This document shows, in pieces, positions 51,393 to 61,168 of a stretch of DNA of 64,000 bases (the stretch's first letter is position 1; each line of letters starts with the position of its first letter). Position numbers and translations under genes: made by a program. The notes beneath the pieces are model-generated. The model saw only the letters and a list, made by a program, of their open reading frames with translations, did no database searches and had not been told where the DNA came from. The stretch is from positions 1-64,000 of the forward strand of contig JADKHC010000021.1 of assembly GCA_016721945.1 (NCBI GenBank), written 5' to 3'. The stretch is from Verrucomicrobiota bacterium. Its GTDB lineage: Bacteria > Verrucomicrobiota > Verrucomicrobiia > Opitutales > Opitutaceae.

Positions 51393-52529
51393 ATGCACGT
51401 ATTGCAGGTAGTCGAACCAGGAAAGGATGGGGTCTTTCGCCATGTCGAAGGCCTCTGCGATTTTTTGCTCACGCGTGGAGATGCACGGGTGTCACTTGCG
51501 TATTCCGACGTTCGCTCGTCAGACCGGCTGCAGCCTCTAGTCGATCGTGTACGGTTATCTGGTAACTCGGCCATAAATCTGCAGGTAGGAAATTCACCAC
51601 AGTTGGCAGACCTACGCGCTTATTTTCGATTACTCCGTTTATGTCGACAGGTACGACCGGATGTTATCCACGCCCACAGCTCAAAGGCGGGCGCATTGGC
51701 GAGACTTTTGCGTTTAGGAGGCGTTCGTGTCCCAATTATATACACTCCAAATGCCTACTTTGGTATGGGCTCTCGAAAAGCTGTGCGTGCAGGTGTGTTT
51801 GATGTTGCGGAGCGTGTTCTGTCTAAAATCGGATACACGATAAATGTTTCGTCGGATGAAGCTGAGTTTGCCCGGACCCGGCTAGGTGTTCCAGCCAGGC
51901 GTCAGTTTCTAGTCTATAACGCGATTGATACACAGGCCTTTCACAGGCCATCTGAAAAAGATAGACTAGACGCCCGAAAACAACTTGGCATACCGGAGAA
52001 GATTTTGGTTATTGGCTGCGTTGCACGCGATTCGTTTCAGAAGAATCTACAACTGCTATATAAAGCGACAGCCAAGGCAATGGCCGTGACGGATGAACTC
52101 TGGTTGCTGCATCTGGGGGAAGGGGACCTATCGGCGCTTACTCAAGATCTGGGCATCGGTTCGCGAGTTGTACGGGTTAATTATATGTCAGATACGATTC
52201 CCTTTTATCACGCAATTGATGCGTTCGCGATGTCCTCAAGATATGAAGGTCTTTCGTTTGCCATCATTGAAGCAATAGGCGCGGATCGGCCCATTATTAT
52301 AACCAACGTTCCGGGGAATCGGGAATTTCTTTCGCTGGGACTTTCCCATGTTTGGAGTGCGCCGAATGAAGATGTGCAAGGTTTTGCTGACGCTATTCAA
52401 TCGTGGATTACCGATATCCCACAGGGCCGTAATAGTAACCACCGAGAGATCACGACGTCACGGTTCGGATACGATGCGTGCTACGGCGAAATACGAAAGA
52501 TTTATGATCGATTGGTTGTGGGTAAATGA
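51393..52529 (+). CDS. family 4 glycosyltransferase (tandem paralogue 1)
   Basis: The 378-aa GT-B enzyme starts HVLQVVEPGKDGVFRHVEGL and contains DVIHAHSSKAGALARLLRL, YTPNAYFGMGS, ILVIGCVARDSFQKNLQLL and the donor-site SSRYEGLSFAIIEAIGADRP. It is clearly related to the next gene through the same opening motif and the HSSKAGAL segment, so the pair looks like a tandem duplication. The ATG at 51393 is chosen from alignment with its paralogue core. It is cytoplasmic, with donor and acceptor unknown. Confidence 0.9.
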   Translation: MHVLQVVEPGKDGVFRHVEGLCDFLLTRGDARVSLAYSDVRSSDRLQPLVDRVRLSGNSAINLQVGNSPQLADLRAYFRLLRLCRQVRPDVIHAHSSKAGALARLLRLGGVRVPIIYTPNAYFGMGSRKAVRAGVFDVAERVLSKIGYTINVSSDEAEFARTRLGVPARRQFLVYNAIDTQAFHRPSEKDRLDARKQLGIPEKILVIGCVARDSFQKNLQLLYKATAKAMAVTDELWLLHLGEGDLSALTQDLGIGSRVVRVNYMSDTIPFYHAIDAFAMSSRYEGLSFAIIEAIGADRPIIITNVPGNREFLSLGLSHVWSAPNEDVQGFADAIQSWITDIPQGRNSNHREITTSRFGYDACYGEIRKIYDRLVVGK

Positions 52530-52599
52530 TGGGTTATGGTTTTGTAGGCCTCACGAGGCATGATATGCTGGCTGCCAGCGTTCTAATTATAATACTAAC

Positions 52600-53835
52600 A
52601 TGTTGATAACGAATTCGGATTCCGGTGGAAATCCCGACACGTTGCATCGATCAGAACGAACAGCCGTGAGCATACTTATCGTTGTTGAACCGGGCCTTGA
52701 TGGCGTGTTTCGACATGTTCAAGGGCTTGTTGGCCATCTGTTAAAGGCCGATGCCCATGTTAGTCTGGCTTATTCTTCCCGGCGAATGGGTGCTGCTATG
52801 GGGAAACTCGTAGATCAAGTACGCCTTGCGGGCGGTGAGGTGGTGAACTTGGGTGTAACAAACCTATTAGAGGCCAGAGATATCCGTGGACTTTTCCGTC
52901 TGGTTCGTTTGATCCGGCGGGTGCGCCCGGATGTTATACATGCTCATAGTTCGAAGGCGGGGGCTCTTGTCCGGTTCCTTGCGTTGTTTATGCGGGGACC
53001 GCGCTACTTTTATACGCCGCATGCCTATTATGGCATGGCTAAACCAAGGGTGTTTCGAGTGCGTTTCTTCAACTGGGTTGAACGTATTTTAGGTCGGGTG
53101 GGGACTACGATCGCTATATCACACGATGAAGCCGAGTTTGCCCGCAATACCCTCCGGGTTCCGGCGGAACGTGTTCGTATTATACACAACCCGGTCGACA
53201 CGGAGCATTTTTGCCCGGCGACGCCGGAACAGCGACGCGTTGCTCGCGCAAAACTTGGTATTCCCGAGCGAGCTGTCGTGTTGGCGACAATCAGTCGGAT
53301 GTGTTGGCAAAAAGATCCGGAAACAGCCTACGCGGGGATTTCCCCGGTTTGCGCGCAGAATCCCGACTTGGTGTTTCTTCACCTCGGCTGGGGGAAATGG
53401 AAGGATTATCTGACGGAAAAAGGGGAGCAGCTTGGACTAGGTTCCCAGTTGAAAATAATGGATTACGTCGACGACCCGCGTGTGTTTTATCATGCGATCG
53501 ATGGGCTTCTTGTTTCTTCGCGTTATGAGGCCGGATGGGCGCTTGTTTTTCTTGAGGCGATGGCCTGCAATCTTCCGTTGGTGGCATCGACCTGCTTGGG
53601 AATGTCTGATATTGGGCGCGCTGGTTTGTCGCACCTCTGGACGTTTGAGCCCGAAAATATACCCGGTTGCACCGAAGCCGTGCAGCAATGGTTAGTTTCT
53701 CATCGCGCAGGTATTCAGGGGTGCAATCACCGAGCTTTCGCGATCGAGCGATTGTCGCCTGGCCGGTGCTATGGCGCACTTTTTGAGCTTTATCGAAACG
53801 ACTCGAATTTTATCAATGTTGCGCCATTGCAGTGA
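52600..53835 (+). CDS. family 4 glycosyltransferase (tandem paralogue 2)
   Basis: The 411-aa GT-B enzyme has the core starting near residue 26 (VSILIVVEPGLDGVFRHVQG), DVIHAHSSKAGALVRFLAL, YTPHAYYGMAKPR, VVLATISRMCWQKDPETA and SSRYEAGWALVFLEAMACNL. It is similar over its whole length to the preceding gene, but it has a longer N-terminus of about 25 residues that may not be translated. The gap to its paralogue is 70 bp. It probably adds another sugar to the same or a related repeat unit. Confidence 0.9.
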   Translation: MLITNSDSGGNPDTLHRSERTAVSILIVVEPGLDGVFRHVQGLVGHLLKADAHVSLAYSSRRMGAAMGKLVDQVRLAGGEVVNLGVTNLLEARDIRGLFRLVRLIRRVRPDVIHAHSSKAGALVRFLALFMRGPRYFYTPHAYYGMAKPRVFRVRFFNWVERILGRVGTTIAISHDEAEFARNTLRVPAERVRIIHNPVDTEHFCPATPEQRRVARAKLGIPERAVVLATISRMCWQKDPETAYAGISPVCAQNPDLVFLHLGWGKWKDYLTEKGEQLGLGSQLKIMDYVDDPRVFYHAIDGLLVSSRYEAGWALVFLEAMACNLPLVASTCLGMSDIGRAGLSHLWTFEPENIPGCTEAVQQWLVSHRAGIQGCNHRAFAIERLSPGRCYGALFELYRNDSNFINVAPLQ

Positions 53836-53863
53836 CGCTTAAGCAAAATCCAACGAGTCAATC

Positions 53864-54358
53864 ATGGCCAGGAAATCACCCAACGAGAGTCGCCGTCGCG
53901 GCTGGTTCAGGGATATGTTTGATCGGCCTTGGCGCGTTGTGGTTGGCCTTGTCGGATTGGTAGGTATCGGGCTTGCGACCTTCCTTTTGTTCCGACCTTC
54001 CAGCGATGTGCGCACACTGGGGTTGCCGCATTGGGAGATATTCCGGTGGATCGATGAACATGGTGTGTTTAGGAATCTGCCTGCGTTCGCCCTGCTGGCG
54101 GTGCCTTTTCTTTTGTTGGCGCGCGGCCGTCGACAACGCCGGATTGTCATTGTTTGGTTGGCGGGCTTTGTCGCTGTTACTGAGTTCGGTCAACTTGCGA
54201 TCAGTACGCGGTGGTTTGATCTGAGGGATATTCTTTTCGGGTGGCTCGGCTTGGCTATTCTCTGGGCGGCAATGGAATTTGTCGCCTGGCGGCAGCGGTT
54301 AAAGTATCGCCGAATGTGTAGTGTCGGAGCACGGGGGCCCGCTAAATGCCGGGGGTAG
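53864..54358 (+). CDS. VanZ-like membrane protein
   Basis: The 164-aa protein has a short basic N-terminus and four hydrophobic segments: VVVGLVGLVGIGLATFLLF, LPAFALLAVPFLLLA, IVIVWLAGFVAVTEFGQL and LFGWLGLAILWAAME. The pair FVAVTEFGQL and RWFDLRDILFGWLG fits the VanZ family signature (E-x-x-Q near D-x-x-x-N/F-G). VanZ-like proteins often sit in exopolysaccharide loci, but their role is unclear. It starts 28 bp after the GT4 gene. Confidence 0.8.
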   Translation: MARKSPNESRRRGWFRDMFDRPWRVVVGLVGLVGIGLATFLLFRPSSDVRTLGLPHWEIFRWIDEHGVFRNLPAFALLAVPFLLLARGRRQRRIVIVWLAGFVAVTEFGQLAISTRWFDLRDILFGWLGLAILWAAMEFVAWRQRLKYRRMCSVGARGPAKCRG

Positions 54359-54506
54359 TGGCGTGTTGTTTGGAAGCGCGAAGGGCTGCATCCAACTAAA
54401 TCCCATGCAAAATGAATCTCGGAATGCGCCAAAGAGAGTCGGTGTCCTTCGAGGTATTGGGATTTGATCTTAGAAGTCAGTGATAACAATTAGTTCCTAG
54501 TTTATC

Positions 54507-55727
54507 GTGTATACTGATAATACTGAAGTGGCCAATATTTCGAGATGGCTCAACGCGGTCCGTAACTACGGTCCGATTACTTTGTGCGCGATAGCAGGTT
54601 TCCTTTCGGCGTTTACCGTTTCGATGGTCGGCCTTCTGCCTGTTGGCGAATTGGTCCTGGCGTTGGTTTTCCCTTGGGTGCTGGTTCGTTCCATTGCTTA
54701 TCATGGCTGGCCCGCACGATTGCAGCAATTGGGCTGGTATAAGCTGTTGTTTGTATTGATCGGCGTTATGGCGATGGGTTATATCGGCAGCGATCTCTAT
54801 CGTGGCACGGGTAGTGGCAATTTGATCCGTGGCTGGGCTCGTGTGGGATTTCTTGCAATCGATTTTGTAACGATTGCTTACTTGATCGATAGTTCTTGGC
54901 GGCGCCTGTTTGTTTTTGTGTTCGCACTCTATCTTGGGAATAGTCTCAACGCTCTGCTGGCTGGCCCGCTGATGGGTGAGTGGTGGAAATTCGGGGTGGG
55001 GTATACTTTGACTGCGATCGGGCTGTTTGCCGTAGCAGGGAGGAATCCCTTCTTGCAAGTAACCGTGGCTCTTATTCTTGGTTTGCTGAGTCTCGGTCTG
55101 GGGGCGCGCAGTCTCGGCAGTATCTGTCTTCTGGCGGCAGGCTTATTCTGGTTGCGCTATGCACGCGGTGTACTTCGACCGCTCGCGTTTGTTGTCATGC
55201 TTGGTGCGTTAGCTGGGATGTTTACGGCGGCTAATACAGTGTTTATAGAGAATCAGGATCACGCCGGCTCCAACATGGAACGTCAGAGTATGATTGAAAC
55301 CGCTGCCGAGGCCTTCATCAGCTCACCGTTGGTCGGGCAGGGGTCGTGGTTTACCGCATCACGGATCAGTCGTCTTGAAGAACGAATGGAGCGAAAAGAT
55401 CCGACCTTTCGCGGTTACAGTGAGGAGGAGGTGCGCAAGATATCCATTCATTCGCAACTGCTCGTCGCGCTGGCTGAAGGAGGGGTTTTAGGCGGACTCT
55501 TTTTTGTTTTCCTGGGAATGTTATTACTGAAGACGCTGCGCACGCTGGTAAACAATCCCATGCCGCATCGCTCGTTTCTCTTTTATTTGGTTATAGCTGG
55601 GCTGTGGAATCTTTGCATGTCGCCATTTTCAGGGGTCACCCGGATCGAAATAGCTCTCGTGGTTTGTGCGTGCCTTCTGGTCATCTTGCAGCAACAGGGC
55701 GAGCTTTCGGAGGACTACAGTGAGTAA
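54507..55727 (+). CDS. O-antigen ligase/polymerase-like membrane protein (Wzy/WaaL family)
   Basis: The 406-aa protein has about ten hydrophobic helices and a periplasmic loop near residues 250-320 (ENQDHAGSNMERQSMIETA, SPLVGQGSWFTASRI). The latter resembles the Wzy_C/WaaL region in which a repeated G-x-G and nearby basic residues are found. It is a second polymerase or ligase candidate besides the 43656 gene. It starts with GTG at 54507 and overlaps the next gene by 8 bp. Confidence 0.78.
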   Translation: MYTDNTEVANISRWLNAVRNYGPITLCAIAGFLSAFTVSMVGLLPVGELVLALVFPWVLVRSIAYHGWPARLQQLGWYKLLFVLIGVMAMGYIGSDLYRGTGSGNLIRGWARVGFLAIDFVTIAYLIDSSWRRLFVFVFALYLGNSLNALLAGPLMGEWWKFGVGYTLTAIGLFAVAGRNPFLQVTVALILGLLSLGLGARSLGSICLLAAGLFWLRYARGVLRPLAFVVMLGALAGMFTAANTVFIENQDHAGSNMERQSMIETAAEAFISSPLVGQGSWFTASRISRLEERMERKDPTFRGYSEEEVRKISIHSQLLVALAEGGVLGGLFFVFLGMLLLKTLRTLVNNPMPHRSFLFYLVIAGLWNLCMSPFSGVTRIEIALVVCACLLVILQQQGELSEDYSE

Positions 55728-56856
55728 ACGACTTTTGTTTGTGGGCGTTAGTTCGATGAAGGACCACGCCGGGCAATATAAGCTCTATTTTCTCGCGGAT
55801 GCTTTTGGTCGGCGTGGCATTCCGGTCACAGTTTTGGTGCCAGATATCGAGGAAAATAGGGCATTTTTCATCAACCGGCCGCACGTTCAAACTCATTTTT
55901 ACCCGCCCTCGCATTCGTTGGCGGATGTCTGGCGGAAATCGAGTTTTGTCAATCAAGGCACTTGGTCGGCGATCTGGGTGGTCGGGGTTGGATTGCGTAG
56001 CTTAGTTATACGCAGTAGTTCGTCTAAAACGGTCCCGATTATTAAAGACTTCGACGAATTTCCTTCGATGATCGGGAGTTTTGGCTTCTTTCGGCGTTGG
56101 TATCTGCGCTGGATCGAACGCCGGTTAGTGTTGCAAGCCCAAGGGTTCACCTGCGCATCAGCTTTTCTAGAAAATACCGTCCGTAGTCAGCGACCGGATA
56201 TTGGAGATCGACTGTTGCGTCTGCCAGTCGCCATCAGCGCTGATGAACACGTGGTTGATCCCGTTATTGTTTCCCGGTTGCGCCAGGTTGCGGCAGGGCG
56301 TCCGGTCTTTTTGTACGTGGGATCGGTCAATCGGTTTTATGAAGATCAGCTCGATGAGATTATCGCGCTGGCCGAGGTTCTGCATCGCCGCGGTTCATCG
56401 GCGCGGTTGAGGCTCGTCGGAGGTGGACCAGACCTTGATTACTTCAAGGCCAAAGCCTCAAAGGCGCAGGTTGGCGACACCTTGGAATTTGTGGGGCACG
56501 TCCGACGTGAAGAGCTCGCCTCGCACATGGATGCGGCGCAAGTGCTCGTGTTTCCTTTTGCCGCGAATGCTTTCAACCTATCGCGCTGCCCGACGAAAGC
56601 GTTCAATTATGCGGCAGCCAATCGTCCCGTTGTTACCAATCGTACGGGGGAGGTCGCGGCATTGTTAGGTGAGTCGGCGTTGTACTATCCCGAGCACGAC
56701 GCGGAAGCTCTCGCCAGCCTTTGCGAACAAGCGCTTGCTCGCAGCACCGGCTACGAAAATGGAATACCGTTCGCGACTTTGACTTGGGACGCCCGGGCTG
56801 ACCAGTTCAGTCAATGGCTCGCCGACAGGAACTGGCTGCCAGAGGCAATAGTTTGA
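55720..56856 (+). CDS. family 4 glycosyltransferase
   Basis: The 378-aa GT-B enzyme starts SKRLLFVGVSSMKDHAGQYK and contains RPVFLYVGSVNRFYEDQLDE, RLRLVGGGPDLDYFKAKA, LEFVGHVRREELASHMDAA and FNLSRCPTKAFNYAAANRPV, typical of the GT4 donor domain. The GTG at 55720 has a good Shine-Dalgarno sequence (CGGAGGA) about six bases upstream and overlaps the preceding stop. It is cytoplasmic, with the donor unknown. It is the last plus-strand gene of the locus and converges on the second flippase. Confidence 0.9.
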   Translation: MSKRLLFVGVSSMKDHAGQYKLYFLADAFGRRGIPVTVLVPDIEENRAFFINRPHVQTHFYPPSHSLADVWRKSSFVNQGTWSAIWVVGVGLRSLVIRSSSSKTVPIIKDFDEFPSMIGSFGFFRRWYLRWIERRLVLQAQGFTCASAFLENTVRSQRPDIGDRLLRLPVAISADEHVVDPVIVSRLRQVAAGRPVFLYVGSVNRFYEDQLDEIIALAEVLHRRGSSARLRLVGGGPDLDYFKAKASKAQVGDTLEFVGHVRREELASHMDAAQVLVFPFAANAFNLSRCPTKAFNYAAANRPVVTNRTGEVAALLGESALYYPEHDAEALASLCEQALARSTGYENGIPFATLTWDARADQFSQWLADRNWLPEAIV

Positions 56857-56902
56857 TCGATAGAAAGATGCTCGCGGCAGGAATCCCTGCGTTATCTGAG
56901 CT

Positions 56903-58270
56903 CTATTTCGTAAGCATTCCGCTGACGAATGTATGCAAGAAGCGAATGGTAGCTGCGGGCGAGATTAGGGCTAGAAACGCGTGGAATTGCGCGCGGCTCG
57001 CGCGACGCAGAGCCGGGACAATCAAGGCGATTCCATAAAAGCCGAACCATTGAGCTGCGGTCATGGCTATTGCCGCACCAATGGCACCGTAGCGCGGAAC
57101 CAGTAGGTAGGTCAGGGTGAGCTGCAGTAGGGTTATTGCGGATACGGAGGGTAGATCGAGGATGAGTTTTCCGCGTGTTACCCAGAACTGGGAGCGCGCG
57201 ATCGCGGAGAAAACTACCGGTCCGGACCAAAACAGAATTACCATGACAAGGGCCGAAGGTGCGTACGCAGGGCCAAAAAGCAGGGGAACGGCGAAGGGAG
57301 CGGTGAGTGTTACTGCGGTTGCGGCAATAAAGCCGACGAGTAAACTGGCGTTCGCATAGAGTTGGATCGCTTGCTCGGCGCGTACAGGATTTGTTTTTTG
57401 CTGCGAGACGATGCGCGGCAAGAGAACGGCGGCGACTATAACTGATATAGACCACCAAATCTCAGTGATGCGCAGTGCGGCGTTTAGATAACCGGCCTCG
57501 GCGATGTTAGGGGCAAGACTCTTTACGGCCATCACCATGATGCGGTCTGCGGTTGAGCCGAGTATGACCATGAGAACGGCGGGCCAGCCTTCGCGAAACC
57601 AGGCTCTGATCTGAGTGCGTTCTGGGCGGTAGGCAAACTCGTGACCGTGCAAGCGTCGAAGCAACCAGACTACCGCTCCATAAGTAATCGCCCATTCCGC
57701 CAGCGCCATGATGGCGAAGGTCGTAACTCGTGCGTTGCACAACACGAGTGCCACACGGCTCACCAGCGACAAAATCCATACCGCGTTTCGCGTCCAGACG
57801 AGCGGACGTGCCTGCCCAACACTTTCAAACCATATTTCGCAGGAGAAAAAAGCTTGAGGTAATGCCATCCAAACGACGATCAACGTAAGCTGTCGTGTTT
57901 CCTCATCTGGTGCCAATTGGCCGGCGAGGGCAGAAAGTCCCAGTGCCACAGCGAAAGCCAGCGCGAGACCGAGACTCACGCTAGAGCCAATAATCTTTCC
58001 CGCGTCGCCAGGCCTGGACGCGAGATCGCGCCGGATCATGCGATCGAAGCCGAGCATGACACCTTCCTTGGCGAGAGTCGCCAGTCCGATGGCAGCGCCG
58101 TAACTGCCATAATGTTCAGGGCCGAGATGACGGGCGATCAAGATACCCATGCTGACACCGCCAACCGCTTTCAGCCCACGCTCTGCGATCAACCATGCGA
58201 TGTTGTGAGCTGCCTTCGGCTGGTTGCGTCCTGGCGGCACGTTGAGAGGGGAATCGAGAGCGGTGCTCAT
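56903..58270 (-). CDS. polysaccharide flippase (MATE/MOP superfamily), second of two
   Basis: The 455-aa protein has about twelve to fourteen helices. It opens NIAWLIAERGLKAVGGVSMG, followed by IARHLGPEHYGSYGAAIGLAT, the usual Wzx start. It is GC-rich like the rest of the flanks, in contrast with the first, AT-rich flippase. Its start overlaps the preceding GT4 gene by 4 bp on the minus strand. Two flippases in one locus suggest two repeat units or two merged loci. Confidence 0.9.
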   Translation of the reverse strand: MSTALDSPLNVPPGRNQPKAAHNIAWLIAERGLKAVGGVSMGILIARHLGPEHYGSYGAAIGLATLAKEGVMLGFDRMIRRDLASRPGDAGKIIGSSVSLGLALAFAVALGLSALAGQLAPDEETRQLTLIVVWMALPQAFFSCEIWFESVGQARPLVWTRNAVWILSLVSRVALVLCNARVTTFAIMALAEWAITYGAVVWLLRRLHGHEFAYRPERTQIRAWFREGWPAVLMVILGSTADRIMVMAVKSLAPNIAEAGYLNAALRITEIWWSISVIVAAVLLPRIVSQQKTNPVRAEQAIQLYANASLLVGFIAATAVTLTAPFAVPLLFGPAYAPSALVMVILFWSGPVVFSAIARSQFWVTRGKLILDLPSVSAITLLQLTLTYLLVPRYGAIGAAIAMTAAQWFGFYGIALIVPALRRASRAQFHAFLALISPAATIRFLHTFVSGMLTK

Positions 58271-59538
58271 GCAGGAATGCCTCGCTGGGGCAAATTAGCC
58301 GCGGCTGCGCTACCATTTAATTTAGTGCTTAGCAGAAGGTTGTAGAAAGACTCGATTCGTGAGGTATGGGCTGCGAGTGTGAGCGGCTTTTCCCAATAAG
58401 ATCGGTAAGCTTCGGTGCCGAGCCGGCCTGTCACATGATCGTCTGCGAGAGCTGCCATTTGAACAACCAGGTCTTCGACCGAGTTGTGAGCAAACAGGAG
58501 GCCGTTCTTCTCGTGATGTACAAACTCCTCCGCGGCAGTGCCTCGCGACGCGATGACAGGGATTCCGCGCGCTAGTGCCTCGGCCGCCGACAGGCCGAAC
58601 GTCTCGCGGTAGACCGAAGGAAAGACGAAGGCGCGCGCCTGCCCGAGTTTTTTAACGATGTCAGCTGGTTCTAGCCAGCCGGTGAAGACTGCGTTGGGGT
58701 TTATGCGGCGCAGTTCTGCTTCGAGCGGTCCTGTCCCGCAGAATACGACCGGCACACCCAAGCGCGCGGCTGCTTCTGCGAGCAGCTGCGGCCCCTTGTA
58801 AGCTTCAAGTCGCCCCGTGAAAACGAAGGCCCGGTTTTGCGCCACATTCACCGGCGGTTGTTGCTCGATGGCTACGACGTTTGGAACGACTTCGATCCGG
58901 GCTTGAGGCGGTAGGTCGCGGCGAGCAAGGGTTGCGCAGGTTTCTGAGACGGCTGCGTAGGCCGTGAGTCGGCGGGGAATTTGAGCGACTCGGTTTTGCA
59001 ACCAGGTTCGCGCGACGCGCCAAATCTTATGCGCAAACTTTCGCGAGTCACAGTGACACGAAAGACAGGCGCGGCTTAGGGCATGGTGATTACAGATGGT
59101 TGCCCTTGGGAAAATAAAATACGCGCCGTTCGGGCAGGTGATAAAATAGTCGTGCAGCGAAAGCAAAGTGAGAAAACCTGCTCTTAACGAAGCATGAAGT
59201 ACCGATGCGGTGAGGGCGCTCGAGTAGAGGTGGGCGTGGACCACGGTCTCTTGTGGATTGAGACCGGCCAAAACCACACGCAATCGCTTAGCTGCCTCCC
59301 GATTCCACAACCCGCGAAAAGCCGCTAGCAAAGATCCTTGTTCTTGTCGGAGCCACGTACTTCCGAGGCAAATGACGGTAACACCGCGCAGCGATTGCAC
59401 TTCGGGCGAAACCGGGCCGAAGGCTGTAAATAATATCACACGATGTCCGGCCGCTGCGAGCGCTCCTGCACTGTCAAACGCCACCCGGTCAGCTCCACCT
59501 CGTATGTAGGCGGCGTCGTTAAGGATTACAATGTTCAC
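58267..59538 (-). CDS. family 4 glycosyltransferase with Cys motif (paralogue of the 48193 gene)
   Basis: From the GTG at 59538 the 423-aa protein begins NIVILNDAAYIRGGADRVAF, which aligns with the start of the 48193 gene; the longer open frame upstream is not supported. It carries ICNHHALSRACLSCHCD near residue 160, the same Cys/His cluster as its paralogue. The GT4 donor domain follows (RAFVFTGRLEAYKGPQLLAE, FPSVYRETFGLSAAEALARG). It is cytoplasmic and probably a repeat-unit transferase. Its stop overlaps the second flippase gene by 4 bp. Confidence 0.9.
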   Translation of the reverse strand: MNIVILNDAAYIRGGADRVAFDSAGALAAAGHRVILFTAFGPVSPEVQSLRGVTVICLGSTWLRQEQGSLLAAFRGLWNREAAKRLRVVLAGLNPQETVVHAHLYSSALTASVLHASLRAGFLTLLSLHDYFITCPNGAYFIFPRATICNHHALSRACLSCHCDSRKFAHKIWRVARTWLQNRVAQIPRRLTAYAAVSETCATLARRDLPPQARIEVVPNVVAIEQQPPVNVAQNRAFVFTGRLEAYKGPQLLAEAAARLGVPVVFCGTGPLEAELRRINPNAVFTGWLEPADIVKKLGQARAFVFPSVYRETFGLSAAEALARGIPVIASRGTAAEEFVHHEKNGLLFAHNSVEDLVVQMAALADDHVTGRLGTEAYRSYWEKPLTLAAHTSRIESFYNLLLSTKLNGSAAAANLPQRGIPA

Positions 59539-59693
59539 GCTTGGTTCGTGACGTGCGCGCCCCCTGACAAGGGGAAATCTAGTCGTTGCGCTCTGAATAC
59601 AAAATACATCACTAGCATAAAAACGATGCGTTTTGCCCAACTCAACCCTTAACAAGCCGCATTGGATTGGTTGTGGTTAGCGTTGCGAAATGC

Positions 59694-60779
59694 TCAGCTC
59701 GTCGGTCTCAAGACATCCTCGATGGCAGTTAACACCGTAGCCGATGTGATGTTCTGCAAGCATTCGGCATGAGCGCGCGAACACTGCCAATTACATCCGA
59801 AACACGGTAGCGGATGGGAAACCCACTGCTGCCGAGGGCTGCGCTGCCACGGGCCGAAGTCGCCAAATTGTCCACCACCAATCAAACATACGGTCGGCGT
59901 GTCTGAGGCGACCGCCAGATGAGCGGCAAAGGTGTCGACCGTGAGGACCAAGGTTGCGGTCCCTACGGCGGTCGCTAACTCAGGAAGGGTTCCCGAACAA
60001 ACAGTCACGTCAACGGGGCCTTGCGCCTGAACTATGCGGGCAAGCTTTCTGGCTCTGTCGATTTGATCGGGTCCGACCCATAGTTCGAATTTTAGGCCTC
60101 GATTGCTGAGCGCGGCGACGGCCTCGGTCCAGGCGGTATCATTCCAATCCTTTATCTGGGCTGAGCTAAAGGGCGCGATGACCACGCAGGGACGAGGTTT
60201 TTTATCGGCGCGGGCTATTGTGGGCAAGAGCTCTCGGATCAGGGCTGGTGTTAGACCTGCGCCGACCAGGATTGAATAATGCCGCACGATTTCATGCGGA
60301 ACGAAACCTTGTAATTGGTTATGCACGATACGCCACGACAGTGCGCGGACATCGGCTGCGTCCGCTTGCGCGAGAACGAAGTCGCGTATGGGCTCGGGCG
60401 AATGGCGCAGGCAGATCAAGGTGCGTGTTCGATAAATTGCGAGCAAGCGCATGACCGATAAGGCGCGTCGCAATTTGGCGAGCAGTCCGCTGGGCTCGAA
60501 CACTAAGCTCTCCGTGTCGCAATCCGGGGCACGCCATGCTCTCAGTGCTTTAGTTTCGCTGGAGGTCCAGACGACGACTGAACCGCCGCGAGCGTGCGTG
60601 GTAGTTATTATGGCGGCAATGGCTGGTTCGGCCATGAACCAATCACCCAGGCGATCAACCTTGTAGATGAGGACGTCGACCGTCCGCCTTTGGCCTAAGA
60701 GGGCGGCGAGGCAGCGTGCGAGACGGGTGGCAAGACCGCAGACCAACCAGCCGAATGCCTTGATAGCTTTAGTCGCCAT
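59694..60779 (-). CDS. family 9 glycosyltransferase (heptosyltransferase-like)
   Basis: The 361-aa protein has the GT9 opening VDVLIYKVDRLGDWFMAEP, then CVVIAPFSSAQIKDWNDTAW in the middle and LVLTVDTFAAHLAVASDTP with CLIGGG near residue 300, the donor-site region of ADP-heptose transferases. A late cysteine cluster (LPCFGCNWQCSRAHAEC) is present, as in some non-LPS GT9 enzymes. The N-terminus has a hydrophobic stretch that may bind it to the membrane. It lies upstream of the GT4 gene on the same strand with a 155-bp gap. Confidence 0.88.
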   Translation of the reverse strand: MATKAIKAFGWLVCGLATRLARCLAALLGQRRTVDVLIYKVDRLGDWFMAEPAIAAIITTTHARGGSVVVWTSSETKALRAWRAPDCDTESLVFEPSGLLAKLRRALSVMRLLAIYRTRTLICLRHSPEPIRDFVLAQADAADVRALSWRIVHNQLQGFVPHEIVRHYSILVGAGLTPALIRELLPTIARADKKPRPCVVIAPFSSAQIKDWNDTAWTEAVAALSNRGLKFELWVGPDQIDRARKLARIVQAQGPVDVTVCSGTLPELATAVGTATLVLTVDTFAAHLAVASDTPTVCLIGGGQFGDFGPWQRSPRQQWVSHPLPCFGCNWQCSRAHAECLQNITSATVLTAIEDVLRPTS

Positions 60780-61168
60780 GGGGCAAATCGTCGGGCGCGT
60801 TATCGTGTTTCATCGCGAAGTCGTGCCTTGTAAAAGTCTGCTTCCCTCGCGCGAAAGCTGGCGTGTTTAGGTGCGAAGACGGCGAGGGCCGACGAAACGA
60901 GGCTGGGCCGAGACAACGTTTAAGCAGCCATGACGAGAGTCGTGAAGCTTTTGGGGAAACAGGCATCGCTCTGTTTAAACGGGAAATAGAAATGCCTCCA
61001 TGGGGTCGATTGAGTAGAAACCGCCAAAGGAAGAGAGTGGGCGGAAAGCATCAAGAAGATTTGATGAAGCACGACCGTCATATCCCGCGAATGCGCAGCG
61101 CGGTCTTGTTGGTAACGAAAACAGCGGGGTGTTTTCGTATAATATTAACAAACTGTGTTTCGTTATCG
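60780..61168. other. intergenic region without a supported gene
   Basis: This stretch of about 390 bp lies between two minus-strand genes. One frame on the plus strand is open but extends into the serine-repeat region of the next gene and looks like a shadow. The right end near 61140-61180 is AT-rich. I see no clear terminator or promoter. Confidence 0.5.
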
